A stretch of DNA of 64,000 bases from Anastrepha obliqua (lineage: Eukaryota; Arthropoda; Insecta; Diptera; Tephritidae): contig NC_072896.1 in NCBI RefSeq assembly GCF_027943255.1, positions 31,770,501 to 31,834,500 on the forward strand, written 5' to 3'. The notes beneath the pieces are model-generated. The model worked only from the letters and a program-made list of their open reading frames with translations. It did not search any database and was not told the DNA's origin. The translations under genes were made by a program, and so were the position numbers. Below are positions 43,235-54,497 of this stretch, piece after piece; position 1 is the stretch's first letter, and every line of letters begins with the position of its first letter.

Positions 43235-43580
43235 AGCATCCTAAGGCGATTTGAATGGGCTGACTTTAAGTACCCTGACCAAGATTCCATTCCTGTCTTC
43301 ACTGATGGCTGAAGACTAAATAAGAAGGTTGGCAGCGAAGAGTTGCAGTCAGAAGAGCTGCAGATGAATTAAAAAAAAATTGTTCCACAAGAATCTTGAG
43401 CGCATTTGAATGGGATGACTTTAAGTACCCTGACCAAGAGTCCATTGCTATCTTCACTGATGGCTGAAGACGAAATAAGAGGGTTGGCAGGGAAGAGTTG
43501 CAGTCAGAAGAGCTACAGATGGATTGACTACTGTGTGCTTCAAACTGAGTTAGTGGCTATAAAAAAAGTGGGTCAGGACC
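43235..43580 (+). pseudogene. Duplicated RNase H fragment of an R1-like element
   Basis: A segment reading FEWADFKYPDQDSIPVFTDG (43251 onward) is repeated 155 bp downstream as FEWDDFKYPDQESIAIFTDG (43406 onward). IxxFTDG is the first catalytic block of the retrotransposon RNase H domain. Each is followed by a stop, then RVGREELQSEEL. The two copies are about 90% identical by eye. The duplication must have happened after the element inserted, or by template switching. Confidence 0.6.
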
Positions 43581-43784
43581 TCTTCTGTTGCAACACCACC
43601 AATAACCATTTACTGCGACAGACAAGCTGATGTCTACAAAGATAATCAGATCAATTTGAAAATCAATAATGTCTTTAATGGCTGTGTTGTCAATGTTCCA
43701 ATTAAAAATTTTGTACTATTTTTCTGATTATTTTTACTGTATTTTTATGCTCTTATTACTGTTTCGGCTGTTTTAGGGCCGGGT

Positions 43785-44080
43785 GTTCTGTATCCAAATG
43801 GTTGAAGATTCGCATATAAATATAAAGCTGCTACGTCGTCAAGTACTAAGTAGCAGAATTCTGCTCGCTCACTTCACACGAATTCACACACTCGTCCAAT
43901 CTGCCGTTGTTGAGACGGCAATGAAGCAAAATTAGGCTTTTTTTCGCATATCACCAACACAATCTCAAGTTTTTCGTGAACGAATCGCTGTCATTAGCCC
44001 GCTTACGTCAGCTTATCGGCTGAATTTTTTTCAAATTCGCTCAGAGAATTGGTTAACGGTCTGATATTTACCACACCCCA
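43785..44080. mobile_element. Copy 3 of the noncoding repeat of about 280 bp
   Basis: Contains TTCTGCTCGCTCACTTCACA, CGAATTCACACACTCGTCCA, CGCATATCACCAACACAATC, GTCAGCTTATCGGCTG and CGCTCAGAGA...GGTTAACGGTCTGA. It is directly followed by copy 4 in the same orientation. Confidence 0.75.
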
Positions 44081-44084
44081 GAGA

Positions 44085-44365
44085 TGATAGATTTCCAGGT
44101 TTGCTATTTAGCTGTGGTGATAAAGGAAATGGTGAGGGGAACTTTGATTTTCACGTTATTTTGGTAGTCGGCAGCCGAATTCTCCACGATTATTTCACAT
44201 GTCCAATCAGTCGTTGCTCAGACGGCAGCGAATTGTCATTGGTTGAGTTTTTTTGTATATCATCAACACAATCTCCGTTTTTTGTTAAATACACCCCAAG
44301 TGACGTCAGTCCGTCAGGTGACTATGCCAGATTCGCTGAGAGCCGAATAACAGCAATCTAAAGCG
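44085..44365. mobile_element. Copy 4 of the noncoding repeat of about 280 bp
   Basis: Head-to-tail neighbour of copy 3. The left end GATAGATTTCCAGGTTTGCT matches the left end of copy 1 at 8563 (GATAGATTACCAGCTATGGT). The centre carries CCAATCAGTCGTTGCTCAGA and GTATATCATCAACACAATCT, and the end AGTGACGTCAGTCCGTCAGG ... CGCTGAGAGCCGAATAACAG. Confidence 0.75.
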
Positions 44366-46035
44366 TAACATCGAAGCATCTTGTCTGCTCTCTTATCTGC
44401 GCTCTTACTTAGATTCTCATTCGCTTTTCTACTTTGCTTATAAATAAACGCCGCAGCTTCAAGTGGTTTGATTAACTTGAGTTAATAAAGGGGCGTTAAA
44501 TAAAGAAATCATTTTGTTGCTCGTATGTAAATTCGCTTATACAGCGAAAGTCTTCTCAATGCGTACAAATGTATCTGTATGCTTTACTTTTCTTTGTCAG
44601 TATCAGATACGAAAGCGTAACATCGCAGCCTCCACCTTTTCTCTTCTTCACTTGGAAAAATCAAAAAACAAAAAGCGAAAAAAAGGAAAAAGAAAAAAAT
44701 TGTAACGAATACTTCCTTCACAGCTGCTGTCTGCTGCTGTCAATATTTTCTTTGACAGTTCCTTTTCGATTTTTTTTAATATTCGGCTGAATTTTGTTTG
44801 TTCAGTCATTTGCCATATTTCACCATTTAGTTCCGCAACGAATTAAATTCGTTTTACTTTCATTTTTTAATTTAATTTCTCATTTTTCGTTAACGTTTTC
44901 ATTTTCAATATCGAAGCAGGAATTTTGCCGCCCAACGCACCATTTCGTATATCGTATTTCCTGGAAAAAACTGTGTTTCCCTTTATACAATTCAATTCAC
45001 TTTGAGCACTTGGTCATATGTGTCTGTGTGTGTGTGTCTGCTGAATTGTTAGTCGAAGCGTTGCAAAGGCTGTACATTCTATGTCCCACTGTCTCGCTGA
45101 CACCCTGACAGGCATACAAATAAAAGTCGCTTGAGGTTTACTTACGAGTACTCTTATTTATTGCTCACATTTGTGCACCTCTAATGTAACTAACTGTATA
45201 CAGATACATACACATATGCGCGTTAATATTTGTTCCATTTCACGCTTACCGCAGTGTGACATAATTTCCTGTTTACAAAGAAGAACTTCGCCTCTTGATG
45301 TGGTAAATAAAAGGATATTGCGGTCAGCCCTTAAGTTTACAATTTCCTCAGAACTTCTGGCTCCGATATTTTGCAATGGCATTCAAGAGTATGAAGTTGA
45401 TTTCATCCCATTTATTTCGCTCTGAATTAATTATGTAAAAGCAAGAGAGGGCTGGTATAGAGCTTTGGATTTTTTGAATTTGATGCGCCGTCACTACGCA
45501 TAGTAAATTCCATGCATACGTAGATGATGCTTGACACTATTTGCCCTAAGTGTTGTTTTTAACAAATTTTATTATCAAAAGCTCCCAATTCCTTAAGTTT
45601 TTCGCAAGTTGTACTGAAGCGTAATGCCATCTGACGTGGTTTTCCAAACTTAAATCCGCCTTGCATCGACTAGAAGTATCATCAATAATTTTACATGTTA
45701 AAGGCTGGTACTAACTTCGCAGCAGTGAAAGTTCGCCAGCAACATGCCATGTTGTTTTTTTTTTTTTTTTTTGTTTTGTCGGTGAGGTTGGGTTAGAAAT
45801 GTTTTCGTACCATATACATAGTAACCAGCGCTACTACGTGTGTGGGCATTCCACTAAAAATATCTCTCCTCTTTTCTTCGATTTTTCACTCCACACCAGG
45901 GATGCTTCTGCATTGCTTCGAGGTAGAGGGCCAAAACGGCGTCGCAAGAAGGACACTTACTTACTCACCCTGCGTCCAGGGTCGCCTGTTTTGAGAAACC
46001 TATGCTCAATGCTTTTCAACATAAGTTTCCATTTC
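44366..46035. other. Intron sequence, no gene
   Basis: AT-rich with a 19-bp poly-T run near 45752. Short frames (44514-45108, 45158-45425) carry no recognisable domain. Confidence 0.4.
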
Positions 46036-46280
46036 ACGCTCTTTTTTCGGATAATATCCTCCACGAAATTTGCGACGGCATTCCATTTTTCTTCGCCTAT
46101 CATCATTTTCTCGATTACTTCTTCAGGTGTAAATACACCAATAGCTCGTTGCAGAGCTGCTATCTCTATGTTTCACCTCTCAGTATTTCCATATATGCAG
46201 TTTGGTAGGCTCACTTTTCCCATTCACCACAAATACTTGCGAAAGGACCCATGTCCGGACAAAAACTGTGTGAGATAATA
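46036..46280 (-). pseudogene. Possible C-terminus of an R1-type retrotransposon
   Basis: The minus strand reads ALQRAIGVFTPEEVIEKMMI followed by GEEKWNAVANFVEDIIRKK. It resembles the very C-terminal helix region of R1 proteins, in which TPENIVxxMLxxEExWxAIxxFVExIMxxKE follows the zinc knuckle. The knuckle itself is not preserved. It is only about 60 residues long, so this is a tentative match. Confidence 0.45.
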
Positions 46281-47805
46281 GTTAACCTCACCGTACTTTC
46301 CTTCTACCCACTTTTTTACATGCCATTAGGTTGCCGTGAAATGTTCCTAGCAGCATTGATTGTCAAATGAGAAGAAACGTCAAAGCATTTATGAGCATCG
46401 CCCCAGAAACAATTGGCAAATTTTGTTAAAAATCTCTATATCTTCTGAGTATTCAAACTCAGGCACTTCACTCGCAAACGAACTGTCAATTTTTGTTAAA
46501 TTTTAAATGTCTCCTGCATTTTAAATAAGTGTGAAAAAATGTGTACTACTTTGCCGTGAGATACATATGAAATTTCACGCATATTTCATGGTAATACAAT
46601 TTGTATGGATTTTGATGGTCATTTAGCTTGAAACGCGAACTTATTACTATGCCTAATAAGGGCGGAAGTGAAAGAAAATCTTTGTCAAATAATCAACCAA
46701 TCTTCATAGACCATCTAAGAATATACCTGGCAGTTTGGTAGAGTAAGCATAGCAGAAGAGAGCTGTTTGAGTCCCGCATAATACCTTATGAGAAAAAAAA
46801 TTGCATACACTTTCTTGTATGTAAATTCAGCACGAGCTCTGGATTTAATAAAGCTAGGAACAATTCGAAAGCAGAAATTTTCCATAGAACCAGTTGCCGT
46901 CGTAATTAGAAAAAATACCATCTTTTTTTAGATTGCAGTAAAGACGGCACAGGATAGAGTGCGCTAGCGCTGAAGGTACAACATCCGATGGAAAAGTAAA
47001 TGGCATAATTATAATTTTTGGTGTCTACGCAAAGATTTGTTTTCCTAATGCGACAAGCATGCTTACACCTTGGCTGTACTTGAAAGGACGCTTATTGAGC
47101 ACCGTTCTGTAATCGCGTGATCGCTGCATAAGAATTCAGGCAGTTCTGATGATATAGCTCCACCATCAATGCATGGCGAGTGCACGGGCAAAAAAGCTAC
47201 TATAGATCGGGCAGACAGAGAACATCACTAGATTATCCGCCCAATTGTGTAGATATTATAGCGGACATAATATTGCGCGTATGACGTTGCTCCTTCACGT
47301 GTTAGCCGGTGCGTCGAGTCAAAGTATTGCTTATCCTTAGCAAGTGTTGATAGGCGCTTTTTATTTTGTATAGGTGTTGTACAGCGTAAGGGTTGAATAC
47401 CATGTCTGGGTGTTCCGACTACAGCGTACTGTGTTTAGCCTACTGTTCGAGTCCGGCGTTGGCTCCCCATTGGTCGATCCATTTCTGTAAGGCGAAGAGT
47501 ATTCCATCCGGCAGGGCGTTGGTTGTGACGATTGCCATACCTTAGGCTGGTGGTGAGGCCGGCGTCCCTGAGTTTACTTTGTCCGACCGTGTGACGTGCA
47601 GCTGCTTTTGGGCGCGCCGGTGCGGACTTCATCTCTGCTGCGTTTTGCTAACACCATCATTCGTTCAGTAGGTCATGTTTTACGCATTCGAAAGGCTTTA
47701 GCAGCGAATTCGGTAAGCCGTGTTGGGTGTGGAGGGGCTGATGTCCAACGTCGTTAGTCATAGGACGATGACTAAGATCGTTTATCCGGCCGGTAGTGTA
47801 TGAAC
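46281..47805. other. Intron sequence of unknown origin, GC-richer at its right end
   Basis: 47380-47790 is distinctly more GC-rich (for example GGGCGCGCCGGTGCGGAC near 47608) than typical intron sequence and has short basic frames on the minus strand. It looks like decayed retroelement coding sequence, but no domain can be named. Confidence 0.35.
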
Positions 47806-48125
47806 ATCGATGTCTTTATATATATAATTGTCCAAAAAGGGTGTTTTTGGGTGTTTGGCCGAGCTTCTCCTCCTATTTGCGGCGTGCGTTTGATGTTGCT
47901 CCACAAATGGAGGAACCTACAGTCTAAGCCGACTCTGAACGGTAGATTTTATGAGGAGATTTTTCATGGCAGAAATACACTCGGAGGTTTGCCATTGCCT
48001 ACCGAGGGTCGACCGCTATTAGAAAATTTTTTTCTTCATTTTGGTTTTTTGCAGAGATTCGAAGCACTGTACTCCGAATTCCGATTGGTAGTCACGCACC
48101 CATTCATTCGGCTACGGCAGCCGCC
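47806..48125 (-). mobile_element. tRNA-derived SINE, nearly full length
   Basis: Runs from a TATATATAATTG tail through GTGTTTGGCCGAGCTTCTCC and CACTCGGAGGTTTGCCATTG to GATTCG (B box region, damaged) and CATTCGGCTACGGCAGCCGC (A box and head). TATGAAC at 47799-47805 and 48126-48132 is a likely short target-site duplication. The B box here has lost the AACCAACGACC part, so pol III transcription is doubtful. Confidence 0.85.
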
Positions 48126-48132
48126 TATGAAC

Positions 48133-49115
48133 GTTTCAATTTCAAAATCCGTCCTGAGGTTTCCTCCCTCCGAAGCCGTATGAAGACAGCTGTTGGTGGA
48201 GCTGTTGAAATGGGAACGCCATAGGATATGTCGGAGATGACACCACTAGTAAAGAGGAAAACTGGGATAGCAGTTTATTGAAGCAGTTTGTTGTAAAACT
48301 CACAAACTACAGAAAAAGTAGTTCGATCGTGGACAGTCGGTAAGGAACTCTGATGGTTTCTGGAAATTATTGAAAGCGATTCCTATCGAACGCTTGCGCA
48401 CAAATGTGGAAGTTCTAGGCGAATAGTTAAGGGTTCCAAAGCGAGCAACGCTCAGTTGATCCGTGCTGTTCCTGTTATTGAGGGTGTAAGCTAACTGGAC
48501 GCGTAGAAGCAGCTGGAGCTCTCCTCAAAGTATGCGGATCATCTGATGATGACTATTACCGAGAATGCCCAGCATCGCAGCTAGGTTGTAGTACTTAAAA
48601 TAAGGGAAGAGACCGTTAAAGGATTAAATTAATGGCACGATTAATGATTTGCCTTGCTTTTGGGCACCGTGCGATAAGGCCGACTTCGGCAGGTACCCAC
48701 GCAAGGCATTCCGGATGTTGTGCCCAAATGTTATGTGCCCGTATGTGAAGCTTCTCATTTCCGTCCGCCAACGCCTGCACTCTTACTTCATACTTCAATC
48801 ACACTTCACTCCCTTTTCACACCCATACATTCATAGGTACCCACACATTTAGTGAGATCCTTTTAAGCGTAGTTTCGTTGAAGCTTTTGTCTTTTTCAAT
48901 GCTATTAAATGTTTTCATGTACATAAACGCATACATACATATGTATTTTAATAGGTATGTATATGTGCGTGCTTGGGACTTCATTGTGTACGCGACACTA
49001 TCTTGGCACTTTTGTCTCGTCACAAACGCTGGCAGTTGCTGCTGTTGCATGCTTTCCTCCTTTTGCCTCTTTTTCTTTTGTTTGCACTACTAAATAGGTA
49101 TGTCAAGCTAAGTTT
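48133..49115. other. Intron sequence, unrecognised
   Basis: 48180-48600 is GC-richer and may be old retroelement sequence, because it continues the composition seen left of the SINE insertion. No domain was identified. Confidence 0.35.
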
Positions 49116-49127
49116 ATTTGCCTGCAT

Positions 49128-49153
49128 GTCTGTGTGTGTGTGTGTGTGTGTGT
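49128..49153. repeat. (TG)n microsatellite
   Basis: TGTCTGTGTGTGTGTGTGTGTGTGT. A short (AGC)n run lies at 49319-49335. The 227-codon frame that spans this area on the + strand is low in complexity and is not regarded as a gene. Confidence 0.9.
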
Positions 49154-50189
49154 AAATGTGTTTTGAGTGCATATCTAGCCATTCTTTGCCGCAATAAAAC
49201 GTTTAAAATAATTAAAATGTTTCGTGCCACATTTAACTCATTCACAAGAAGTGAATGGCTCGTCATGCTCTTGTCGGAACTTATGTATGTATGTTTGTAT
49301 GTATGTAAGTATGAGAGAGCAGCAGCAGCAGCAAAATCAACAGCAATAGCAGTAACAATCCGTCCGCCATACTTCAGCTTTTCATATCCTTTTTGTTGCA
49401 GTTGTATTGTGCTTGCTTTTATAGTGCTGCCAAACCACAACAAAGACGCTGTGATTTGCTGTCCGCTCGTATCCTTGCCAACGTGCGTAGTTTGCGTTTT
49501 TGTTTTTTATTTTGCGTTGTGGTTTCCCTTTCTGTCGCTTGTTTTCCCTTTGCGCTTTGTTCGGAGCATCTTTTTTTCTATTGTTTGTCACGGTGCGTGC
49601 AACTATTTTAAGTATACTCGTAGAGTACGTCGCGCGATGTCATATCTTTTATGTGATTTTTGTTTTCTGCTTTTTATTACTGAAAAATTCCGTTTGATTT
49701 TATTTTCTCCCCCCTATTTAATGTTGTATACCTTTTTGTATGCTTTTTCTTTTGACTGTGCGCTCATAACTACTAATTTGCTTTGCTGTTGGCTTTTGTA
49801 ATCATAAGCGCTGCGGTTGTGCCCCCTATCAGGATATGGCACCGCGTAAAAAAAGGGCTTGTGTTTGTAGTCAACTGTGCGTACAGCCTCCAAATCCTTT
49901 CATGAGCCTTTCGTGGCCAACCGTTCGGCTTTCTTGTGAAAAAACCAAAATATAAAAAATGTAAATAAAATAAAACAACAACAACAAAAACATATTGATA
50001 GCATGCTGAGATTTCGGTTTTCAATTGCGTCACAGACATAAACAAATTTCACACTACCTTTTATGCCTTCATGGATGCTTACTACAATTTTTCAACAACT
50101 CACTCCACTCCGAACAGAGGGTTAGCAGAATGCCTTTAGAAACACCTCCGTGTGACATATGGAGACTTTTGTATTTATACCTATTAAAG

Positions 50190-51350
50190 GGTGATTAATG
50201 TAGAGCTATCAGACTTTAAATTGAAATAAAACAATGAAAATCCCAATTGATAGGACAATCTTTATTATTTTTGTGTCGAACCATTCATGACATTTATTTT
50301 TGTAAGATAATCTCTTTCAAATGTTGCTCGCAACTGCGCCGTAATTCGGTCATCCGTAAAAACCCATTTTGAATGACTCGCTGGAGCACTTCGGTCTGAT
50401 CTCGTGAATAGCTTTAGTAATGTTGGCTTGCTATGACTCAATCGAAGCTGGTTTATCCACAAAGCATTTAGGCTTTACATACCCCACAAATAAAAGTGCA
50501 AAAATGAGATATCATACGATCTTGACGGCCAAGCCACTGGCCCGAGACGAGAGATAAATTGAGCACCGAAACGACGACGCAGTAAGTCCATGGTTTCGCG
50601 GGCTGTTTGGGAAGTAGTGCCAACTTGTTGGAACCAAATGTTGTGCAGATCACGGGCTTCGAGCTTCAATTTCCGGCATCAAAAAATCGTTTATCATGGC
50701 GCAAAAAGGCTCGCTATTCACTGTTACATTGGCGTCAGCCTCGTCTTCGAAGAAATATGGGCCGAAGATTTCTTCAGGCCATGAGCCGCACCAGACGATC
50801 AATGGATGTAAAGGCTGTTCATGAATGTCGCCTCGTTGTTCTTCAGCCGAAGTATGGTAATTTAGCTTATTGACCTAGTCATTTAGTCAAAAATGGACCT
50901 TGTAGCTGATTAAAGTCTGGGTCTCAAAATGCGGATCCTCGGTGAGTTTTTCAAGAGTCCAACGACTGAAATTATGATACTTTGGAAGCTCGGCCGGCTT
51001 CAAAACTTGGACTAGCTGTATTTTATACGCATTTAAACCAAGATCTTTGCACAAGTAGTGCCATAAGATAGGACAAGCTGTTGACATTGACACCGAACCG
51101 ATTTTTCTGGGTCTCTTTCCTACAAAACTCTCTTTTACAGCCGGAATAATCTCTTTATTTCAGGCTTTACGTGATCTAAGCGGTTGCGTATCATCCAATA
51201 ATAGAAAATTATTCTCAATTTTGCCGCTAGTTGGCCGAATAGTACGTTCCGTAGGACAGTTACCCGACTAGAAATTTTGGTAAGGCGGTGAATAGGCGCA
51301 AATAAGGCAGACCGCATTCCAAATTTGCACCTCATAAGGCAGCCAAACTA
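50190..51350 (-). pseudogene. Decayed DD41D mariner-like transposon
   Basis: Minus-strand frames, broken by many stops, read in order an HTH remnant (PEKSVRCQCQQLVLSYGTT), LCKDLGLNAYKIQLVQVLKP, NFSRWTLEKLTEDPHFE, LHNIWFQQVGTTSQTARETM, GPVAWPSRSYDISFLHFYLW and a C-terminal VDKPASIES. The second catalytic Asp, expected as QQDGAT, reads QQVGTT, and the last block reads RSYDISFLHF. The spacing again agrees with the DD41D group. The left element end near 50190 (GGGTGATTAATGTAGAGCTA) resembles a terminal repeat. The protein is inactive. Confidence 0.75.
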
Positions 51351-52740
51351 AGCCCAAGTCCCGAAAGATATCGCCACACATCTGCCTCATTAGGCGCAGG
51401 TTCGAAAAACCGAACTTCGGTAATACTCCAGATGCCCTTCTACAAATCAGTTAGGGATTCCAATTTATGCCTAAGTGAGACACTGCCACAGATTTTCGTG
51501 ACCACAACCAAATTTGGTATTGTTCTGGCATGCCAATCTTTGCCTTTCCTAACGTGGGCCTGGTAAGGTAATAGTGAGGCGTGCCTCAGTAAGGCCTGCC
51601 TAATTCGGGCCTAACTGATTCTTCGGCATGTCTCACTGTTATTTTAGTCGAGTATGTACACCATTAGTTGGTCTGAGCGCGTGTTGAACACATTTCACAG
51701 AGCGTCGATTTTCGTAATAAAGTTGTGCGATTTTTGGACGTTGTTGAGGCATGAGTCTCTCCATGATGAAATGGTAATTAATACTGAAAAAATTAACTAT
51801 TTAGTTCGACTGTAGCAACGCGTGATCTGTCAAAAAACCCCTATTGGGAAAAGTATCTCTCATCTGATCACCCCTTACCTAACGCTTCTGCACCGCACTA
51901 CCGCTTTTTCACCTTTTCAACCACTTGAAGGCTTTGTTTATGTTCCCTATCTTTATTTACCTTAGAGATTTTCTTATTCCACTCTTTGTTTTGTTTTTGT
52001 TTTAGCTATTTGATTGTCCATATTTTTATTTTTTATTATTTTATTTGATGTTTTCTTTTCACTACTAGACAATTTTCAAGTGGTTATTTTTTCACAATTG
52101 TGTCGTGCTGCTTATTATTTATCTTCATTTATTTGCATTCTCCACACCACAATGAAAATAACCCCTTTTTGGCTACTGCATTCCCAGCTTTTGCTAGCCT
52201 TTATTATTTACAGAACAATGAAGGCAAAGAATAAACGTAACCCGCAGCAGCACAAGCAGCAGCAGCTGCTCCTTCCTCTACAATATCTTCCAGCAATTGC
52301 TTGTATCCTTGGCTATTGTGCGTGACAATTTGTTGAGCGGTAATTGCCTCAAGTGCTGTCCCAAATTGTCCCAAATGGTTTTGTCTATTTCACTTTTGAA
52401 ATGACAATTCACTTAATTCATGCGAAATTTTTGCTTTTCATTGCTTCTCATGAGTTGGTAATGGCTGTTTTTGATATTTCTAATTGCACATACATTTGTT
52501 TATACAACATTAGGTAGATATATGTGTATGTCTGTATATATCTGTGTGCTTAAACCATTTACGGGCATACGCATGTGCACATAAATGCATAAAATTAACA
52601 ACTTCTGTGTCCATAGTTCGAGTCACTTATGACTAAAAACTTTTTAAGCTACAGCATTTAAATAATTTTAATGTGGCTCTAATTGAATCAGTGCTAATTT
52701 GCTTGATATCCTATTAGCTGCTATTGTCAGTACTTATAAA
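51351..52740. other. Intron sequence, no gene
   Basis: The right terminal repeat of the decayed transposon may lie near 51870 (GATCACCCCTTAC). CAGCAGCACAAGCAGCAGCA at 52243 is a short CAG-type repeat. Confidence 0.4.
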
Positions 52741-52742
52741 CA

Positions 52743-53004
52743 TATCGTCCCCTTAGTATTAAAATAGCCTATCAATTTTTTGATGTTTTGAGAAAATGAA
52801 TTTCAAACTTTTTGTCGAAAGTGGCTCTCACTCCAATCTCGTTATGTCTGTAAATATTTATTATTTTTTGACTGACGTTTTGACCCACTTTGTGGAACTA
52901 GAATTTTGACCACATATAAAATCGACGATGGAGAATCCAAAAAGTCAATAAAAAAATAATAGCCTATGAGCACATAGGCTATTGTCATACTAAGGGGACG
53001 ATAT
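52743..53004. mobile_element. Short MITE of 262 bp
   Basis: The left end ATATCGTCCCCTTAGTAT followed by AATAGCCTAT is mirrored at the right end by ATAGGCTATT, then ATACTAAGGGGACGATAT. The inverted repeats span about 30 bp with a few differences. The interior is AT-rich and noncoding. Confidence 0.82.
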
Positions 53005-53009
53005 ATACC

Positions 53010-53430
53010 CTGTCTGATGACGCAATATGTGTACCAGCTGGAAAGCTCCCTCCGTACCTCCTTGGCAGATGAAATGAACCAACTCTATAAAATGCAAGAA
53101 GCATGGCTCACACCAGCACAAAAAGCAGTTGAGCGATTGCTGACAGTTGGCCGAGGGAATCAGTCACAAAGCGTGCGTTGGACCCACAAACTCATACCTA
53201 TCACGTGTTGAAGAGTGGTTAGAGAGAACGCATGGAAACACCGACTATCACCTTTCGCAGTGGCTTAGCGGACATGGCTGTTTGGCATGCGGCTTCTCCC
53301 TGATGCTATACGTTTGTGGTCGCCGTGTAGAATTTAGCCGAGGTGGGAAGATTACTACAGCATTAGTGGAAGCGTACCCCATATACTATTTGTGTGACGG
53401 CACCTTTGAGATATTTCTGACATTTTAATT
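53010..53430 (+). pseudogene. C-terminal piece of an R1-type retrotransposon
   Basis: Frames on the + strand read LESSLRTSLADEMNQLYKMQ, then RWTHKLIPI, then VEEWLERTHGNTDYHLSQWL followed by SGHGCLACGF. RWTxRLIPxxxxWxxRxHGxxxYHLxQxLxGHGCF is the conserved segment after the RNase H-like region in R1 elements. The frame breaks near 53205, and the zinc knuckle after GHGC is largely destroyed. It lies upstream of a reverse transcriptase piece (53500-53720), so the order is not collinear with an intact element. Confidence 0.7.
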
Positions 53431-53499
53431 TAAGCCTCCTTCAAACAAAAAAAAACACTTGCATACCCTTAGCGAAGGGAACGTTTCCATCGATATGGA

Positions 53500-53722
53500 A
53501 GCGACAAAAGCTAGTACTAAAGGATGTCTTACGGTATAGCTAAGGGAATATCTGGCAACCAGTTTGGCTTGAAAAAAGGAAGGTCTAACGTTCACGCTGC
53601 GAGTATTGCCACAAAAATTGCACAAGGTTCCAAAGGCTACTGCTTGGTAGCAACTTTGGATGTGAAAAATATCGCAAGCTGGGCGAAAATATTGGACACA
53701 CAGAACAATATTGAGGTACCCT
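53500..53722 (+). pseudogene. R1-type reverse transcriptase fragment (early palm region)
   Basis: Reads GNQFGLKKGRSNVHAASIAT followed by KIAQGSKGYCLVATLDVKN and a remnant, ASWAKIL. It matches the R1 pattern NQFGFRKGRSTxxA...KxxLVxTLDVKNAFNSASW, with the residues after VKN deleted. The catalytic Asp of TLDVKN is retained. An RTE fragment interrupts the continuation at 53723. Confidence 0.75.
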
Positions 53723-53866
53723 TTTCTTCTTCGCGATTACCGCTTACGCGATTTTGGCCGAGCTTAACAAAGCGCGCCAGTCGTTTCTTTCTCATGCTAA
53801 CCGGCGCCAATTGGACACACCAAGTGAAGCCAAGTCCTTCTCCACCTGATCTTTCCAACGCAGGAG
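53723..53866 (-). mobile_element. RTE 3'-end fragment inserted in the R1 remnant
   Basis: CGATTACCGCTTACGCGATT and TTGGCCGAGCTTAACAAAGC through CCTGATCTTTCCAACGCAG is the reverse complement of about 34893-35025 in the RTE at 31825-35036, with very few differences. It begins with the 3' end of that element and is 5'-truncated, as expected for an aborted RTE insertion. Confidence 0.88.
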
Positions 53867-54490
53867 TACCATTGAAGTACCCTCTACCTGCAAGCAATTA
53901 TACGACGTTAATTCGAAGAACCCGTACTGGAATACGACCCAGCAGCAGCCAGGAAGAGTCTTAAGGCATCAAGGCGGGTTCTCTAAGGTTCTGAGCTTCG
54001 ACCATTGCTCTGAAATGTTGTGTACAATGGCGGTCTGTACCTCAAAATACTCAATGGCTCCAACATTAATGGTTTCGTTGGCGATGTCGCAGTAGTCATT
54101 ATTGCCAAAGACGTTTGCGAAAAAGCTAACCACCACCATGACCGATGCAAAATAGACCTTAGCTCGCAGGGCAGAAAAGAAGTTGCAATCAGAGTAGAAG
54201 TTGCAGTCATACAAATTGGCAATCACAGCACTACAACACTGCCCGCGGGTAAAGTATTTGGGGTATATGATACACAGGAGGGTATCAATCAAACCCTTGA
54301 ATATGCAACTGAGAAAACATCAGCGCCGGTATCAGCTTTATCCGCGATTACGAGTGAGCCGAAGCAACGGCGGCGCCAACGTCTAGCAGGCGTTGTAAAG
54401 AGTGAAATCCTGTATTGTGCGCTTGTCTATCTTCGAGTATGCTGCTCCTTCAAAACTGTGTCGGTAGAAGCAGAGATAGTAGTCGCCGTA
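53867..54490 (+). pseudogene. R1-type reverse transcriptase fragment (catalytic and thumb region)
   Basis: Reads VPLKYPLPASNYTTLIRRTR near 53866 and, in another frame, LYLKILNGSNINGFVGDVAV, VIIAKDVCEKA, then GNHSTTTLPAGKVFGVYDT and LEYATEKTSAPVSALSAI. The block GFVGDV stands where intact R1 elements have GFADDV, so the first catalytic Asp of the xADD motif is lost. It is the continuation of the piece at 53500-53722 beyond the RTE insertion, with a deletion at the junction. Confidence 0.7.
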
Positions 54491-54497
54491 ATGCATA

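Noticed and set aside
45799..46278. 159-codon open frame on the + strand
   Set aside because: The opposite strand carries a better explanation, an R1-like C-terminal fragment, so this frame is a shadow.
49118..49801. 227-codon open frame on the + strand
   Set aside because: The peptide starts in a TG microsatellite, is rich in Cys, Phe and Leu, has no recognisable domain, and overlaps frames of similar length on other strands.
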